Origin: Fragilaria crotonensis
Taxonomy: Eukaryota > Bacillariophyta > Fragilariophyceae > Fragilariales > Fragilariaceae
DNA length: 52,629 nt
Assembly: GCA_022925895.1 (NCBI GenBank)
Contig: JAKSYS010000437.1
Location: forward strand, 1 to 52,629
Reading direction: 5' to 3'
Numbering within the stretch: position 1 is the stretch's first letter; every line of letters starts with the position of its first letter. The notes under the pieces were generated by a model. The model worked only from the letters and a program-made list of their open reading frames with translations, did not search any database and had not been told where the DNA came from. Made by a program: the position numbers and the translations under genes. Positions 42,132-52,629 of the stretch are shown in pieces.

Positions 42132-44990
42132 ATGGACGATGCCTCGATGAGCAGCATGAGCGTCAACAACATGGTGAAGGAATCCCATTACACGTCCGCC
42201 TTCAAACACGGTTTGGAACACGTGCGCATCCCATCAGCTCTTCTTGAAGGAGTGGAGGTTCGCCATGTCCAGGTGAATGGCTCCATGCGAGAAGCTTTTC
42301 TAACACTTTCGTCCGATAGGTTTACACTCTACGTTACCACGGCTAAACGGGGGGTATCAAGCAATAGAAGTGGCAGTTTAGGAGGGCTGTTTGGCTTGAG
42401 GAAGAAACCACAAGTTATCACAGCTTCGACGTCATCAGTATCGACGGCAAGTGCGAACGCCTCTGAGTTAGAAGAGCGATCAATCGACATTGGTGCTATT
42501 GATCGAATCCAACGAGGTCAAGCAACCCATAAATTTGAATTGGCAAAGTGAGTCATGCATTTCGTTTTGAGCCTTCGTGTTCATGCCCATTTCCTTGCGC
42601 ACTATCTCTCACAGCGTCTCCTTTCTCAGAAAATCCCGACAAGATCCTCGCAACCAGGCAGGATTAGCCGACGAACTGGAATTGGCACCCAACAAGAGTT
42701 TTTCGATCGTCTTTCGTGGGGCCCGAACCTTGGATTTAATGGTGCCCTACGACGATCGCAACACCATTCTAGATGCGCTCGATTCGGTCCTACAAGCCTA
42801 CCAAGAATCCAAGCTTAAAGTCGCGAAGGATGTGCTCTTGTTGCGGTATGTGTGGTTGGATGTAGACAAGGTAAGTCTATTGTTCGCGTTGCAGCGTTGA
42901 CCCCACGTGTTTTGCCATGTCTACGATGCCTCCACTGACCAATTTGGCAATGTCGATCCGATCACGTTGTTTTCCAGGGAACTAAAAGTACGGTAAATTG
43001 CAATGAACTCGCTGATGTCCTGGAGCGAATCAATTGCCACATGAAAAAGGCCGAACTGACCAAAATGTACGACAAGTTTGCCAAAATATTAGGACTTGAT
43101 CAGTCGCACCGACGACGAGGACTGACATTTGAACAGTGCGCCACATTTTTACACAAGATAAAACGAGATTCCTGGATGGTGAAACCTGTAAATGTCATTT
43201 GGAATGATTTGTTTGGAGAAATTATGAAGAATGGTAAACCTCGCATGACCGTATCGATACAGACCTTTCTAGAGAAGTTCTTGTATCGCAAGCAACGTGA
43301 AACGGATCGGACAATTGATGATGTCAAGCGTATCTTTGCTCGACTCCATCAACTGGAAATGCCTCACCTCGCGAACCATGATGTCGATGCCACACGCATC
43401 GATAAGAATAATTTTGAAGCATACCTTTTGAGTCGCGACAACGATGCCTTTGATCCTAAGTTGGAACAATTCAATCGAAGACTCATGACGAGGCCGATAG
43501 CGGAATACTGGATCAATTCCTCTCACAATACGTATCTAACGGGAGATCAGCTTACTTCACATTCGTCCGTTCAAATGTACATGGATGCTCTGTACCGAGG
43601 ATGTCGCTGTGTGGAACTGGACATTTGGGATGGTGAGCTGGATACGACAAAACGACCCGTGCCTGTCGTTTGGCACGGCCACACAATGACATCCAAAATC
43701 TTGTTCGTGGATGTTCTCCATTGCATTCGAGTCTTTCTGAACTTTCATCCTGATACATACCCTTTGATCCTGAGTTTTGAAAATCACTGCAGTCTGCCCT
43801 TTCAAGAAGTCATTGCAGAAGACTTGATTAGGGTGTTGGGGGATAGGTTATACATTCCCACGGAGGCATCATTGTTTGGTATATTGCCGACACCGGAAGA
43901 GTAAGTGTTTTGAACTGTCCTTGTGTTGTAGTCGAACGCGCATTCCTCTGTGATGATCTCTCACACTTGCGCCCTTTCTCGCAGTCTTCGCGGTTTGGTA
44001 GTCATCAAAGGTCGCCGTCCCGATGGAGCGATCGACGATTTGGAATCTGACGAAGACTCGGACGATGATGAATTGGCATCCAATAATGGCTCCAATGCTG
44101 GAACTGAGCGATCGTCACGGACCTCCATGACCGGCTTGACGAATGCATCCTCTAGACCCAGGAGGCTCAGAATTAAAATTGCTCCAGCGCTTGCTCGCTT
44201 GACACTTTTTCATGGTTGTAAATACAATGATTGGGATACGAGCGTCCGGAATCCTACGCATCACATGCATTCGTTCAGTGAAAACATGGTGAAGAAATTG
44301 TGTCGACATAGCACAAAGACACGGAAGTGGACGACTTACAATCAGTCGCACATGAGCCGAACGTATCCTGCTGGATCACGAGTGGATTCAAGTAATTATA
44401 ATCCAATGCTTGCTTGGTCGACGGGATGCCAGCTTGTTGCACTCAATTTTCAGACGCCGGATCCGCCGCTTAAGATCAATGATGGTCGCTTCCGAGAAAA
44501 CGGCAACTGCGGGTATGTCCTCAAACCGGCGGCAATAATGTATTCCGACACACCCATGGAGACCAAGGTCACGATTCGTGTGTTGAGTGGTTCTTGTTTG
44601 CCGAAACCACGGGGGCAACGAACAGGAGATTGTATCGACCCGTATGTCAAGATCTCTGTGCACGATATCAAGAACGAAGAAAAAAAGGAGACCACCACCA
44701 CGTACTCCACCTCGACTGTCCAGAAGAACGGTTACTTTCCCATATGGCACAACACTGCTAACAGGGACCAATTCAATTTCACTGTTGAGAACGGTGCCGT
44801 TGCGGTGTTGCAATTGGAAGTGTATTCGAAGGGTGATATGGGCCAATCAGATGAATTCATCGCCAATGCTGCAATCCCTATATCCTGTCTCAGGCAGGGG
44901 TACCGCAGCGTCCAACTTTTTGACGAAAACAATACTCGGACAGGACCGTTCGACTTTGCCTCCTTGCTCATTGAAATACGTATACGATAA
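42132..44990 (+). CDS. PLC: Phosphoinositide-specific phospholipase C, four exons
   Basis: The enzyme hydrolyses PIP2 to IP3 and diacylglycerol at the plasma membrane. Exons 42132-42547, 42630-42870, 42978-43900 and 43985-44990 join in frame (introns of 82, 107 and 84 nt, all GT-AG) to give 861 residues. Order of domains: PH-like (about 25-200), EF-hand-like helices (220-385), X box (386-520), acidic linker (ESDEDSDDDE), Y box (about 570-680) and C2 (about 700-861). Catalytic histidines are His402 in INSSHNTYLTGDQ and His452 in VWHGHTMTSK. Calcium ligands follow the family: Asn403, the VELD pair and the Glu of SFENHC. SRTYPAGSRVDSSNYNPM marks the Y box, with substrate-binding Ser and Arg. The frame is intact. 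It converges on NOB1. Confidence 0.93.
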
Positions 44991-45076
44991 GCATAATCTG
45001 AGATCTAATGTTGAAACACAACTTTACATTTTAGAAAGTTCAGGTGGTGATATTCGCAAGACCATGACGGTTGTTG

Positions 45077-47134
45077 TTAGTATCGTCGCAATCCACAAGC
45101 CTTGTCACCACTCTTCTTTTTCTTTCCTCGTCGTTCCCGACCTCCGGTGGCGGCATTCGGGTTTCGGCGTCCGAAGCCAACACGAATCTCATCAACACTG
45201 ACCATTTTGGCATGACAACCTACATTTGCAGCCAAATCACTTCCAAAAATTGACGATGCTGACGATCTTGATTTGCCTCCGGATAATTTTTTAACCTTCT
45301 GGTTCCACGCACCCATGAGGAGCTGGTCTTCGCGCAACAGCAGATCGCCCTGAAATCGATTGTTGCTACCCGGTTTCGGAAGGGAAAACTTCGTACCGCG
45401 GAGGCTGGTTTTGTACTTCTTTGACAAGTGCAACCGCAGGCGTCCCGTCTTGGCATCGACACTGCAGGCCACACGCTGCATCATGTCGCTGCCACATCGA
45501 GAGCAGAATAGGCGCTTCACCCCGCCATTGATTTCATTCGTGTAAACAGTGTAGCAGGCTCCGCAACGGGAGACCCAGCTCTTCAGTCGACGAACTTTGA
45601 TGCCGTCGACGGACAAGAGCTCCAGGTTCATTTGAAGAATGACGTTTTGCATGGCGAAATCCGTTGTGGCGCAGGCCGTCCGTTGGCAGATTGGAGGTCC
45701 TCCTGGAGGTTTCAACTGCTTTTCGTTGAGAACTGCTGGAGTAGAGGTGGGATCAAGGCGTCCCACTGCTTTCATTTTACGAATCTCAGTGGTGGATGTA
45801 ATCCACCCTTCGCCATCATCCTCAACTTCTATTCCCTGCCCAGAAAAGCCAGATCCGCCAATAATTCGTGATTGCGTATCACGTTGCCATTCATCTTCTT
45901 CAGGAGTATCTGCGATTTCGTTAACCTCAACCTCCTTAGTGCTATCTTCATCAACCGTTTTTTCTTGTTTGGGCTTCAACACATCACGATATTTGCGAAA
46001 GGAGTTGTAATATTTTCCTGAATTGCTTGCACGTTGGAGCGCCTGCTGCTTCAATGCTTCAGCTTTTTGTTTTGCCAGCTCTGCCAATGTTAAGTCGTTA
46101 CTCTTGTTGTCGGCAATATTGCAGGGAATATGGAGTGATGCCAATAAACTGGGAAAATCAGACTGAAGCTCCTGCTCTATCTCAGGAGCAAGCGCAGGAG
46201 TTTCAGTTGGATGACCAGATTTTCGGGCGCGTTTCCGTTCCTCCACTTCATCGGGATCGAGAATATAGACATCGCATTCCTCGTCGGAGATTTCCACATC
46301 GCTGTCGGCGTAGCCATCGTCGTCCGATTCCTCTTCTGTTCCTGTAACGACAAATGCGTTGGGATCAAAGTCATCGTCTTCGGCATCGCTGAATTGTCCG
46401 CCCGAAGCGTCGTCCCGCAGGTTCATCTGACCAAAAGGAACCAGCATCGCCTGATCAGCCAGAGATACACTTTCTACTGTAGTAACCAACGAGCTTGCCG
46501 CAACTGGATTCACAATTTTTGCCCAAGTCTTGGAACCTTCTGGCATTTTTTTCTCCTCCTCGCGCTCATCGTGGTGCTCGTCCCCTTCCTCCAGTTCATC
46601 ATCGTCGTCATCAGAATCGTCCACTATGTCAACATCACCTCCCTCAAAAAACACGATATTTTCGTTCATTTTCTCTTCAGACGTTTCACCACCAGCCTTG
46701 TCAGCTTCGCTTTCCGCTGTTTTAGATCCTCCCATGGCAAGGACTCGCCCTACGCCAAGCTTTCGTTTCGGCGTCCTTCGAATATGATCGATACCACATC
46801 CCTCTTTTTCAAGGTCATAGTGCAAGGCCAAAACTTGCAAATCGACACTCGACAGGGACTGAAAATCTCCCGTCTTGCGACTAAATTCAATTACTGCTTG
46901 AAGACCCTCGGAAGATGGTTCCCGGGTTTGAATTTCAAAGGGCAACGTTTGCAAGTGCAAGCGAGCCTTGGCATCTCGAATTTCTTGAAGGACGGCTGGA
47001 ATCGTGTAATATAATAGGGCCTTGCCCCGCAAACTGGTTAAACCCGTCATGCGAATAATAGGACCAGAGTCGATGACGAGCGCCCGGTACATTGTCTCGC
47101 CGTCATTTGATGTCTCGTTGGAAGCGGTCGCCAT
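45077..47134 (-). CDS. NOB1: NOB1, 20S pre-rRNA endonuclease
   Basis: NOB1 makes the cut at site D that yields mature 18S rRNA in cytoplasmic pre-40S particles. The start at MATASNETSNDG (47134) is preferred over longer in-frame starts, since the PIN domain follows at once. PIN motifs are ALVIDSGPIIR with its acidic residue, QEIRDAKARL and SSVDLQVLALHYDLE. The region of residues about 170-480 is acidic and low-complexity (DDSDDDDDELEEGDEHHDE). A zinc ribbon follows at CGAC (524-527) and CSRC (544-547), then the conserved RRLHLSKKYKTSLRGTKF-like basic region and NOB1 core FSLPKPG. The basic tail is RRGKKKKSGDK. At about 685 residues it is longer than animal homologues because of the acidic insert. 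The frame is intact. Confidence 0.92.
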   Translation of the reverse strand: MATASNETSNDGETMYRALVIDSGPIIRMTGLTSLRGKALLYYTIPAVLQEIRDAKARLHLQTLPFEIQTREPSSEGLQAVIEFSRKTGDFQSLSSVDLQVLALHYDLEKEGCGIDHIRRTPKRKLGVGRVLAMGGSKTAESEADKAGGETSEEKMNENIVFFEGGDVDIVDDSDDDDDELEEGDEHHDEREEEKKMPEGSKTWAKIVNPVAASSLVTTVESVSLADQAMLVPFGQMNLRDDASGGQFSDAEDDDFDPNAFVVTGTEEESDDDGYADSDVEISDEECDVYILDPDEVEERKRARKSGHPTETPALAPEIEQELQSDFPSLLASLHIPCNIADNKSNDLTLAELAKQKAEALKQQALQRASNSGKYYNSFRKYRDVLKPKQEKTVDEDSTKEVEVNEIADTPEEDEWQRDTQSRIIGGSGFSGQGIEVEDDGEGWITSTTEIRKMKAVGRLDPTSTPAVLNEKQLKPPGGPPICQRTACATTDFAMQNVILQMNLELLSVDGIKVRRLKSWVSRCGACYTVYTNEINGGVKRLFCSRCGSDMMQRVACSVDAKTGRLRLHLSKKYKTSLRGTKFSLPKPGSNNRFQGDLLLREDQLLMGAWNQKVKKLSGGKSRSSASSIFGSDLAANVGCHAKMVSVDEIRVGFGRRNPNAATGGRERRGKKKKSGDKACGLRRY

Positions 47135-47620
47135 GATCAGACTCACTTGTTGGGTTTCTGTGAGATGTTGTCCATTTTTACCAGGTTGCGACCAGTTGTG
47201 ATCAGCTTTTGGTGGCTCTCCTCGGATACGTACAGAGGAAGGACCGCATCTGTAGTTTGTATGCAAACATAGTCGGCGCGTCTGCGAACACAGTGCCTCG
47301 TGTGTAACTGGTACGTACCGGTACCTAGTACAGGTAGTTCCCTGCGTTTTGGGTGAGGCGGCGAGGCGGCTCACGATATTATAGGGTGAGGTGAGGTGGT
47401 GAACGAGCGCCATCGGACTGGTAAAATGACTGTTTGCGCTTGGATCGAAGTCGGTGGGCTACGCTGACCTCGTAGTTTTCGCAAGGGTTAACAGAAAATA
47501 GGCTAAGCACATTTTCTGCGCCAATGATGCCATTAATCTTTCATCCATATAGTTCACTATTCTAGTACCTCAGCTCTGGCGCACTAGACGCCAATGACTG
47601 CTTTTAAGCATACTAATATC
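47135..47620. other. Spacer between NOB1 and SET-domain gene
   Basis: About 490 bp upstream of NOB1 and downstream of the SET gene. It has GGTACGTACCGGTACC-type palindromes near 47310-47335. A long in-frame extension of NOB1 runs into it, but no domain supports translation there. Confidence 0.5.
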
Positions 47621-50600
47621 TTATTTCTCGTCTTGCTTCTTGAGAGGCCGTCCTAGTCGTCGGATCCGGTCTCTCATGTTCCCGCCGCGTTTTTGTGTTC
47701 GGAGGACTCTATTTTTGGAACCCTTTTCCGGCAAGTCCCAGTTCATAAATCCGCGGCACAGCAGTGAGCCACAATTGCAAGGAATCCGCTCGTCAAGATC
47801 CAATTCAAGAGGAAATTGATAATCGTATGTGATTTCTTCTCTCGCCTTTATATCGCGCTGGGCGATAATCATGACTCGTTTTAGATGCCTGTTCGGCGGT
47901 TGTCCATCTACAATCTTGGCCATGCAATTCGGATTGCAGTTATGGTTAATGTATCGTCCATGGCCACCCTTGAGCGTAGCATCAATGACGAGATTTTCAT
48001 CAACGCGAAACTGATAATCTTGAATACGACGCTCTTGGTATATTTTTTCCCGCGCGTCCGCGACGGCGTTGCTTATGTACTCGCCGACGTACTCTGCAAC
48101 GACATCACCCTTTTTGAAGGGTTGATCAGCAAACAATCCCCAACCGTGAACAGGACTTCCTTGGACCGTCACCGCTACCTCCAATTTCTTATCCCACTGG
48201 TCGACAACGTCGGCTTCCTCGAGCGGTTCCATTTCTGTCTTATCGTCCAGCCGGAGACAAACTGGGGTTTCTTCCTCCGTTTCGGCCTCGTCCACTTCCT
48301 CGGTACGCATTTCAACCACCTCTGACCGATCGAACTCACGACCAATGCGTTCTTGAGCCGACTTTGAGGCAAGCCCTGTGGTTAGCGAGAGTCGAGATTG
48401 ATCCACTCGTGGCAACGTGGCTAATTCACCTTTCCGCTTGTTGCGACCCCATCGAATGGCATTGAGCGCCAATTTGGCATCTGTCCGGATGCCGTCACAT
48501 CGAGCTGAACCATTTTCTGACATGACAAGTCCTTCTACACGACGGCTCTGGACCCGACGAAGGATTCTTAAAATGGATTCCTCCCGCCAGCGCGGAACAT
48601 CTGCCAATCGGACAGGTCCTGTGAGTTGCGCTACCTTGGAGTCGATGAAACGACGCAGATTTTCATCATCCGTGTGTGATCGACGAATGACGGCGCTGTG
48701 GATTCCTCCGGTGTCCGTGTAAGAAGCCAAGGACGCATCAGCAGCTGCAGCCGCGCGCCGGATAGCAATTGAACCATAGTATGCGGACTCGTTTTCTTTT
48801 GTCCGCATGAAGTCGGAGGATATTTGTTCAAGAAGCCAATCACCATTATCCAGCATTTCGACGGCCTCGGGCCAGGTAGAGCGGAGATCACGAAAGGGAT
48901 CGCGATCTTCGTGGGAAGCATCGGTGCCTCTCCAAGCAAAGGAGGACGCATGCGCAGTCTTGATGGCACTCACCCATCTGGTGGCTCTTTTGTGCATGAT
49001 GTCGATAGCTTCATGTAGCTCCTTCGCGGTTTTGGAGTAGATGGACCCTGGTGGGTTGAAGGCCAAAGCATTGTTACAGAGTAGACGCACATCAGAAACA
49101 AAGGCGAAGAGCGAAGTGTACTTCTCCTGCAAAATCTTTGACTTTATTTGACTGATGTCAATCGGGTTGACAACGACAACGGAATATCCGATCACGTTCG
49201 AAGGAACGGGCTCGGCGAAGAGGCACAGGGGGTCTCGTCTAACAATGGCTAGAAAAATCCCGCAACACGCCACGTTGAGACATCGCTTGGCAAGCTCTGC
49301 TGCTCCCTCTTTGTGCACGACAGCCAGCCGCTGTCGGTCAATGTTTCGTTCGGTATCCAAGTCGTCGTCGTGGAAGTCACCAAGCTCTGGCACTCCATGC
49401 ACCGAATGAAGCTTCCGGGGACGAAGTCGACTTGGGCGTGATTCATCGTCGACGTCACCACCGCCATCGTTATCAATAGAGGGCTCACCAACGTCTTCAG
49501 AATGGTCGAGCGGCACCTTGGATTCTCCATTATCATCCTCAACGACCCCCGAGGATGGCTGAAAGCGACCCCCTTGAGCAGACGAGTTCTCCCTCTCGGA
49601 CACTCTTCTCTCCCTATCGATTGTCGTTGGTCTTCGACGTGGTGCGACCGTGCAGTGAGGCGGAAGCACAGCGGAAGGCATCCAACGGAGTTGGAGGATC
49701 GCATTGGCAATTCTTTTATCAGTCTCTGTTTGATCCTCAAAATTCGTTTCCTTCACGGTCAATCGTCCAATCATCGTTGTTTGTACCCTCACAGCGTCTT
49801 TACATCGCTTGTCATTTCCAGGCGAGGTCTGACCACTAGGTCCTATGCGTTTGGACGTGTTGATTACCAACTGAGCCCTGCGGCACTGTATGCAACCGGT
49901 GTCGTTGTCAATGATGGTCCGGCAACGCCCGCACTTGTTCAAGACAGATTTGGACGTATCGATTCCTTCACTTATGGGCATGTCGTCTGATGACTCATCA
50001 AGTTTCCTTCTCGCCCGCAAGGGTAGTAATCCTCGAGAGGGAGTAATTTTCTTTTTCTGCAGGTCAATTCGCACGTCTGGCGGAGACGGCCTTGGTGGCT
50101 CTAGAACTTTCATAGCGAGACATTCTTCCACAAAGTAAACGACATCATCAGCTCGCTCACTTGGGTGTGTGAGGGTAAAACTTGGAATTGCTGGGACACG
50201 CATGGCCTCTCGCGCTTCATGAGAAAGGCGAATGTCGAACAACTCGGACTCATTCCCTTTGTCTTCGTCCAACTCCGGAATTTTCGACTTCAGACCCAGT
50301 CCGACTCTAGTAGCCATTAAAGAACTCAACGGCGGTTGTAGACGCGCACGATTCTCAATGGCAGGAATGCGACGCTTTAGAACAGGACAGAAATGATTCC
50401 AGCCTCTAGTGCACCCTGAACACTCGTCGCCGGCACTTGTGGCGACTGGTCCCTCCACTTCGAAGTGCGGAATACTACACGTTCTCCGATCTATCAACCC
50501 TGATTGCCCGTCACTTCGAAGCGGATTGAACATCGGCATCGGATGAAATCGCATGTCCTGAAGAAGTTCGAAAAGGATCCTGTTATTGCTTTTCCCCGGC

Positions 50601-52432
50601 TCTGGCGTAAAGGGTTTGCTTCCCACCGACGAAGCAAGAAAGAGGCGCTCGTGCTTCGAGTACATCATCATCTCATCTTCAGGTGACGGATCCTGGCTGT
50701 CGTCGCTTGGGTCGAAATATCCGTCAAGGCATCTATCATCTGGATCTCTTGCCGCCATCATTTCACGAATAGTTTTCTCTTCTTTCCACTCTATCACTTT
50801 TTCCTCAAAATCACGCATGGATATTGTGAAGTATCGCTTTTGCTCGATTGGCCTCAGCTTTAACCACCACCGCGCTCCTTCGCGAGCGATCAGCTCATTC
50901 CGTTCTGCGCCCTTCGGAAGCCGATTGAAATATTTGTGCTTACGAGCAAGGACTCGCTCAATTTTAAACTTAGAATCATTCAGGAAGAAGAAAAATGCGG
51001 GCGTTGCCTGAACGAGCCCTCTACCGGTAGTCGCCTGGCTGCGCCGTGGACTTGGCTCGCTCTTACTGGGAAAATCTCCTCTCTCCTCATCAGCATGTAA
51101 ACGCACCTTTCGCCTTATTTTCATCTTCATGCTCTTTTTCTTTTCCTTGCCCAGCTTTTTTGGTTTGACGACAGAGGCTGTCTTCATTTTCTTCTTCTTC
51201 TTGCTTTCGCTAAAATCGCTATTCGCTCGCTTGCGCGTCTTCTTCTCAGGTAATTCTTCTCCGTAGGCTACCTCCTCCTCGAGTTCGTCTTCCTCTTCCT
51301 CTTCGTCCTCCTCCTCCTCGACCTCCTCCTCCTCAACTTCATCGTCTTCGTCAACTTCCAAACTACCTTCTTCCGAGGTTTCTGCGTCAATGTCTTGATT
51401 GTGAGCGGGAGAGCTCAAGCGATGACGAACTCCCCTCGAAGAGCCGGACGATGGCTGACCTCGGGAATTGTTTGGACTTTTAGATAGCTCCAAATCCACA
51501 TCGTCAGCGCCATTTTCATCCTCTTCTTCCTTCACAATCGCTTCAGCACGACAATCAGAGCACATCTCGCGTGAGCCATCTGTGCTGTCATCATCCCCTC
51601 TGCAAGGCAAAATGTGGATGTAGTTTACACCGCATCCAGTACATGGCTTCATTTCACCACCAGCTTGCTGACATTCATTACACTTGCGTTTGGAAGTACG
51701 CCTTTCAGGACGAGACACATTTTTGTCTGGTTGAATCGACGCGGAAGAGGTTGGTGCGTTCTTCAGAGACGCCTTCTTCGTTTGTGTCGAAACCCCTCTT
51801 GTTGCGTTCCCACGAGAGCGGCAACTGCCGCAAAACCAAGGGTCATCGTCGTTGTCAAGACCCTTGCGAGCAGGATCACTGGGATCAATGCAGGCTGCAT
51901 GATAGACCTTGGGGCAACCATCACAACATACAACATTCCCGAAACCTTTGCAAATCTCACAGAAGAATTGATTTCCATCTTGCCCAACACCTTTGCTGAC
52001 AACATCGCGCATATCCACGACAGCGCCGAGGACAGTTGCCGTGACATAAACGGGTCGTCCATCTTGAAGTGCTTGGAGGCGCCCCTCGTAGTGATGTTGA
52101 TAATGTTCTTTGTGACTAGATTGGCCTGTTTGCGGTGTCTTCGGATCATTCGGCTCGCCTTGGATCGAAATCGCGTCCTCGTGATGCTTTGAGTGTTCGT
52201 TTTCGTCGTTTGCAGGTGAGCTTTCGGCGTTCTTGTTGAAATCATCTTTTTCATCTCCATTGCTGTGTTGATTTCGAACATTCGAGAGGGGCAAGCCTCG
52301 TCCCCGGCGTTTGGGCTTTGGTTGAGTCGAGCTTGTAGACCCGCTTCGCGAGCGTCCGCCAGTTGACGATGGCTCTGGTGGAGACCCTGCACTTCGAAGG
52401 CCTCTAGCACTGCCTGAACGGGAAGACCTCAT
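47621..52432 (-). CDS. Trithorax/SET1-type histone methyltransferase with PHD, bromo and SET
   Basis: A 1603-residue intact frame, a likely histone lysine methyltransferase in the nucleus. Approximate domains: Ser/Arg-rich N-terminus (1-60); PHD finger (157-205; CEIC, CDGC, H-x2-C, CGSC); Cys-rich second zinc module (250-296; CNEC, CTGCG, CSDC); acidic run (350-390); Lys-rich stretch (397-445); HMG-box-like helices (477-560; AFFFFLNDSKFKIE, RWWLKLRPIEQKRYF); bromodomain near 1100-1200 (EPVPSNVIGYSVVVVNPIDI, LLCNNALAFNPPGS); SET domain about 1412-1550 (HGWGLFADQPFKKGD, GRYINHNCNPNC, EEITYDYQFPLE); and post-SET CNCGSLLCRGFMN. The NHNCNPNC and catalytic Tyr of the YDY motif are present. The Cys of post-SET completes a zinc site. 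The combination recalls ATX/Trithorax proteins of other lineages but the HMG-like part is unusual. Confidence 0.9.
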   Translation of the reverse strand: MRSSRSGSARGLRSAGSPPEPSSTGGRSRSGSTSSTQPKPKRRGRGLPLSNVRNQHSNGDEKDDFNKNAESSPANDENEHSKHHEDAISIQGEPNDPKTPQTGQSSHKEHYQHHYEGRLQALQDGRPVYVTATVLGAVVDMRDVVSKGVGQDGNQFFCEICKGFGNVVCCDGCPKVYHAACIDPSDPARKGLDNDDDPWFCGSCRSRGNATRGVSTQTKKASLKNAPTSSASIQPDKNVSRPERRTSKRKCNECQQAGGEMKPCTGCGVNYIHILPCRGDDDSTDGSREMCSDCRAEAIVKEEEDENGADDVDLELSKSPNNSRGQPSSGSSRGVRHRLSSPAHNQDIDAETSEEGSLEVDEDDEVEEEEVEEEEDEEEEEDELEEEVAYGEELPEKKTRKRANSDFSESKKKKKMKTASVVKPKKLGKEKKKSMKMKIRRKVRLHADEERGDFPSKSEPSPRRSQATTGRGLVQATPAFFFFLNDSKFKIERVLARKHKYFNRLPKGAERNELIAREGARWWLKLRPIEQKRYFTISMRDFEEKVIEWKEEKTIREMMAARDPDDRCLDGYFDPSDDSQDPSPEDEMMMYSKHERLFLASSVGSKPFTPEPGKSNNRILFELLQDMRFHPMPMFNPLRSDGQSGLIDRRTCSIPHFEVEGPVATSAGDECSGCTRGWNHFCPVLKRRIPAIENRARLQPPLSSLMATRVGLGLKSKIPELDEDKGNESELFDIRLSHEAREAMRVPAIPSFTLTHPSERADDVVYFVEECLAMKVLEPPRPSPPDVRIDLQKKKITPSRGLLPLRARRKLDESSDDMPISEGIDTSKSVLNKCGRCRTIIDNDTGCIQCRRAQLVINTSKRIGPSGQTSPGNDKRCKDAVRVQTTMIGRLTVKETNFEDQTETDKRIANAILQLRWMPSAVLPPHCTVAPRRRPTTIDRERRVSERENSSAQGGRFQPSSGVVEDDNGESKVPLDHSEDVGEPSIDNDGGGDVDDESRPSRLRPRKLHSVHGVPELGDFHDDDLDTERNIDRQRLAVVHKEGAAELAKRCLNVACCGIFLAIVRRDPLCLFAEPVPSNVIGYSVVVVNPIDISQIKSKILQEKYTSLFAFVSDVRLLCNNALAFNPPGSIYSKTAKELHEAIDIMHKRATRWVSAIKTAHASSFAWRGTDASHEDRDPFRDLRSTWPEAVEMLDNGDWLLEQISSDFMRTKENESAYYGSIAIRRAAAAADASLASYTDTGGIHSAVIRRSHTDDENLRRFIDSKVAQLTGPVRLADVPRWREESILRILRRVQSRRVEGLVMSENGSARCDGIRTDAKLALNAIRWGRNKRKGELATLPRVDQSRLSLTTGLASKSAQERIGREFDRSEVVEMRTEEVDEAETEEETPVCLRLDDKTEMEPLEEADVVDQWDKKLEVAVTVQGSPVHGWGLFADQPFKKGDVVAEYVGEYISNAVADAREKIYQERRIQDYQFRVDENLVIDATLKGGHGRYINHNCNPNCMAKIVDGQPPNRHLKRVMIIAQRDIKAREEITYDYQFPLELDLDERIPCNCGSLLCRGFMNWDLPEKGSKNRVLRTQKRGGNMRDRIRRLGRPLKKQDEK

Positions 52433-52629
52433 TATATTGGCTCAAATGCGAGCGAAAGAACGTTAGAATAACAACAAACTTGTCCCACGCTGTGTCACCC
52501 TTTAAGGTGCTGCTTGGACTGGAAGGAGCTTGAAATTGTGAAGCTCCAACAGACCAAAGTACGAGAGCTACAGGTGCTCACGACGGGAGAGTAAGGCTCC
52601 AACGTCGTCCTACAAAATAATCGTAGAAT
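52433..52629. other. Upstream of SET-domain gene, window end
   Basis: About 200 bp containing the SET-gene promoter side. No TATA box seen. Confidence 0.4.

Noticed and set aside
46211-47014. Plus-strand frame of 267 codons opposite NOB1
   Set aside because: A shadow of the acidic NOB1 region; its Phe/Ser/Val-rich composition mirrors GAA/GAT codons on the other strand.
51230-51400. CRISPR-like or microsatellite signal in CTCCTC runs
   Set aside because: This is the acidic Glu/Asp codon run of the SET gene on the opposite strand.

Overview
The window looks like nuclear DNA of a stramenopile alga, most probably a pennate diatom. The evidence is short GT-AG introns (70-173 nt), eukaryotic housekeeping genes on both strands with small spacers, a plastid-type Ycf34 homologue carrying an N-terminal signal peptide, and an intervening load of transposons. 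TA-rich intergenic DNA is full of GTAC / CTAGTAC-like words. Species assignment is inference; nothing here fixes it.

Layout. 0.9-1.35 kb: a roughly 120-bp tandem repeat. 1.4-6.1 kb: conserved genes whose frames are broken by small indels: ribosomal protein S8 (-), eIF1A (+), a Ycf34-like plastid iron-sulphur protein (-) and a short-chain dehydrogenase (+). 6.1-10.8 kb: mostly non-coding, with one TIR-bounded MITE-like element (8.33-9.09 kb) and a cluster of TGAGCATTTTGCTCA-like palindromes that recurs at 24.7 kb. 10.8-11.8 kb: a decayed DDE transposase. 12.3-20.5 kb: an almost full-length non-LTR retrotransposon on the minus strand (ORF1, endonuclease, reverse transcriptase, RNase H, zinc knuckle) flanked by a perfect 19-bp target-site duplication. 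It was inserted beside or inside AT-rich DNA that weakly resembles the second-largest subunit of a multisubunit RNA polymerase. 21.6-24.6 kb: two lineage-type genes of unknown function, one with three exons that splice in frame. 25.9-27.1 kb: a leucine-rich-repeat gene with indels. 27.64-30.78 kb: a complete pogo/Tigger-like DNA transposon with TIRs, a TA duplication, a transposase carrying two frame breaks, and a second, convergent gene of unknown role.

31.3-52.4 kb is gene-dense and mostly intact: CDC16/APC6 (anaphase-promoting complex), a von Willebrand A-domain protein with a possible prenylated tail, TAP42/IGBP1 (PP2A regulator, one A-run length error), UBLCP1 (proteasome phosphatase, two exons), a type II membrane protein that may be a broken sulfotransferase, phosphoinositide phospholipase C (four exons), NOB1 (20S pre-rRNA nuclease) and a 1603-residue PHD-HMG-bromo-SET histone methyltransferase. 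RPS8, eIF1A and NOB1 all concern ribosome production or initiation; the others do not form an obvious pathway.

The most useful observations are: the many single-base deletions in genes whose residues are otherwise conserved; the TSD-bounded LINE with an unusual sense-strand T tail; the convergent accessory gene in the pogo-like element; and the possible RNA-polymerase relic that the LINE interrupts.
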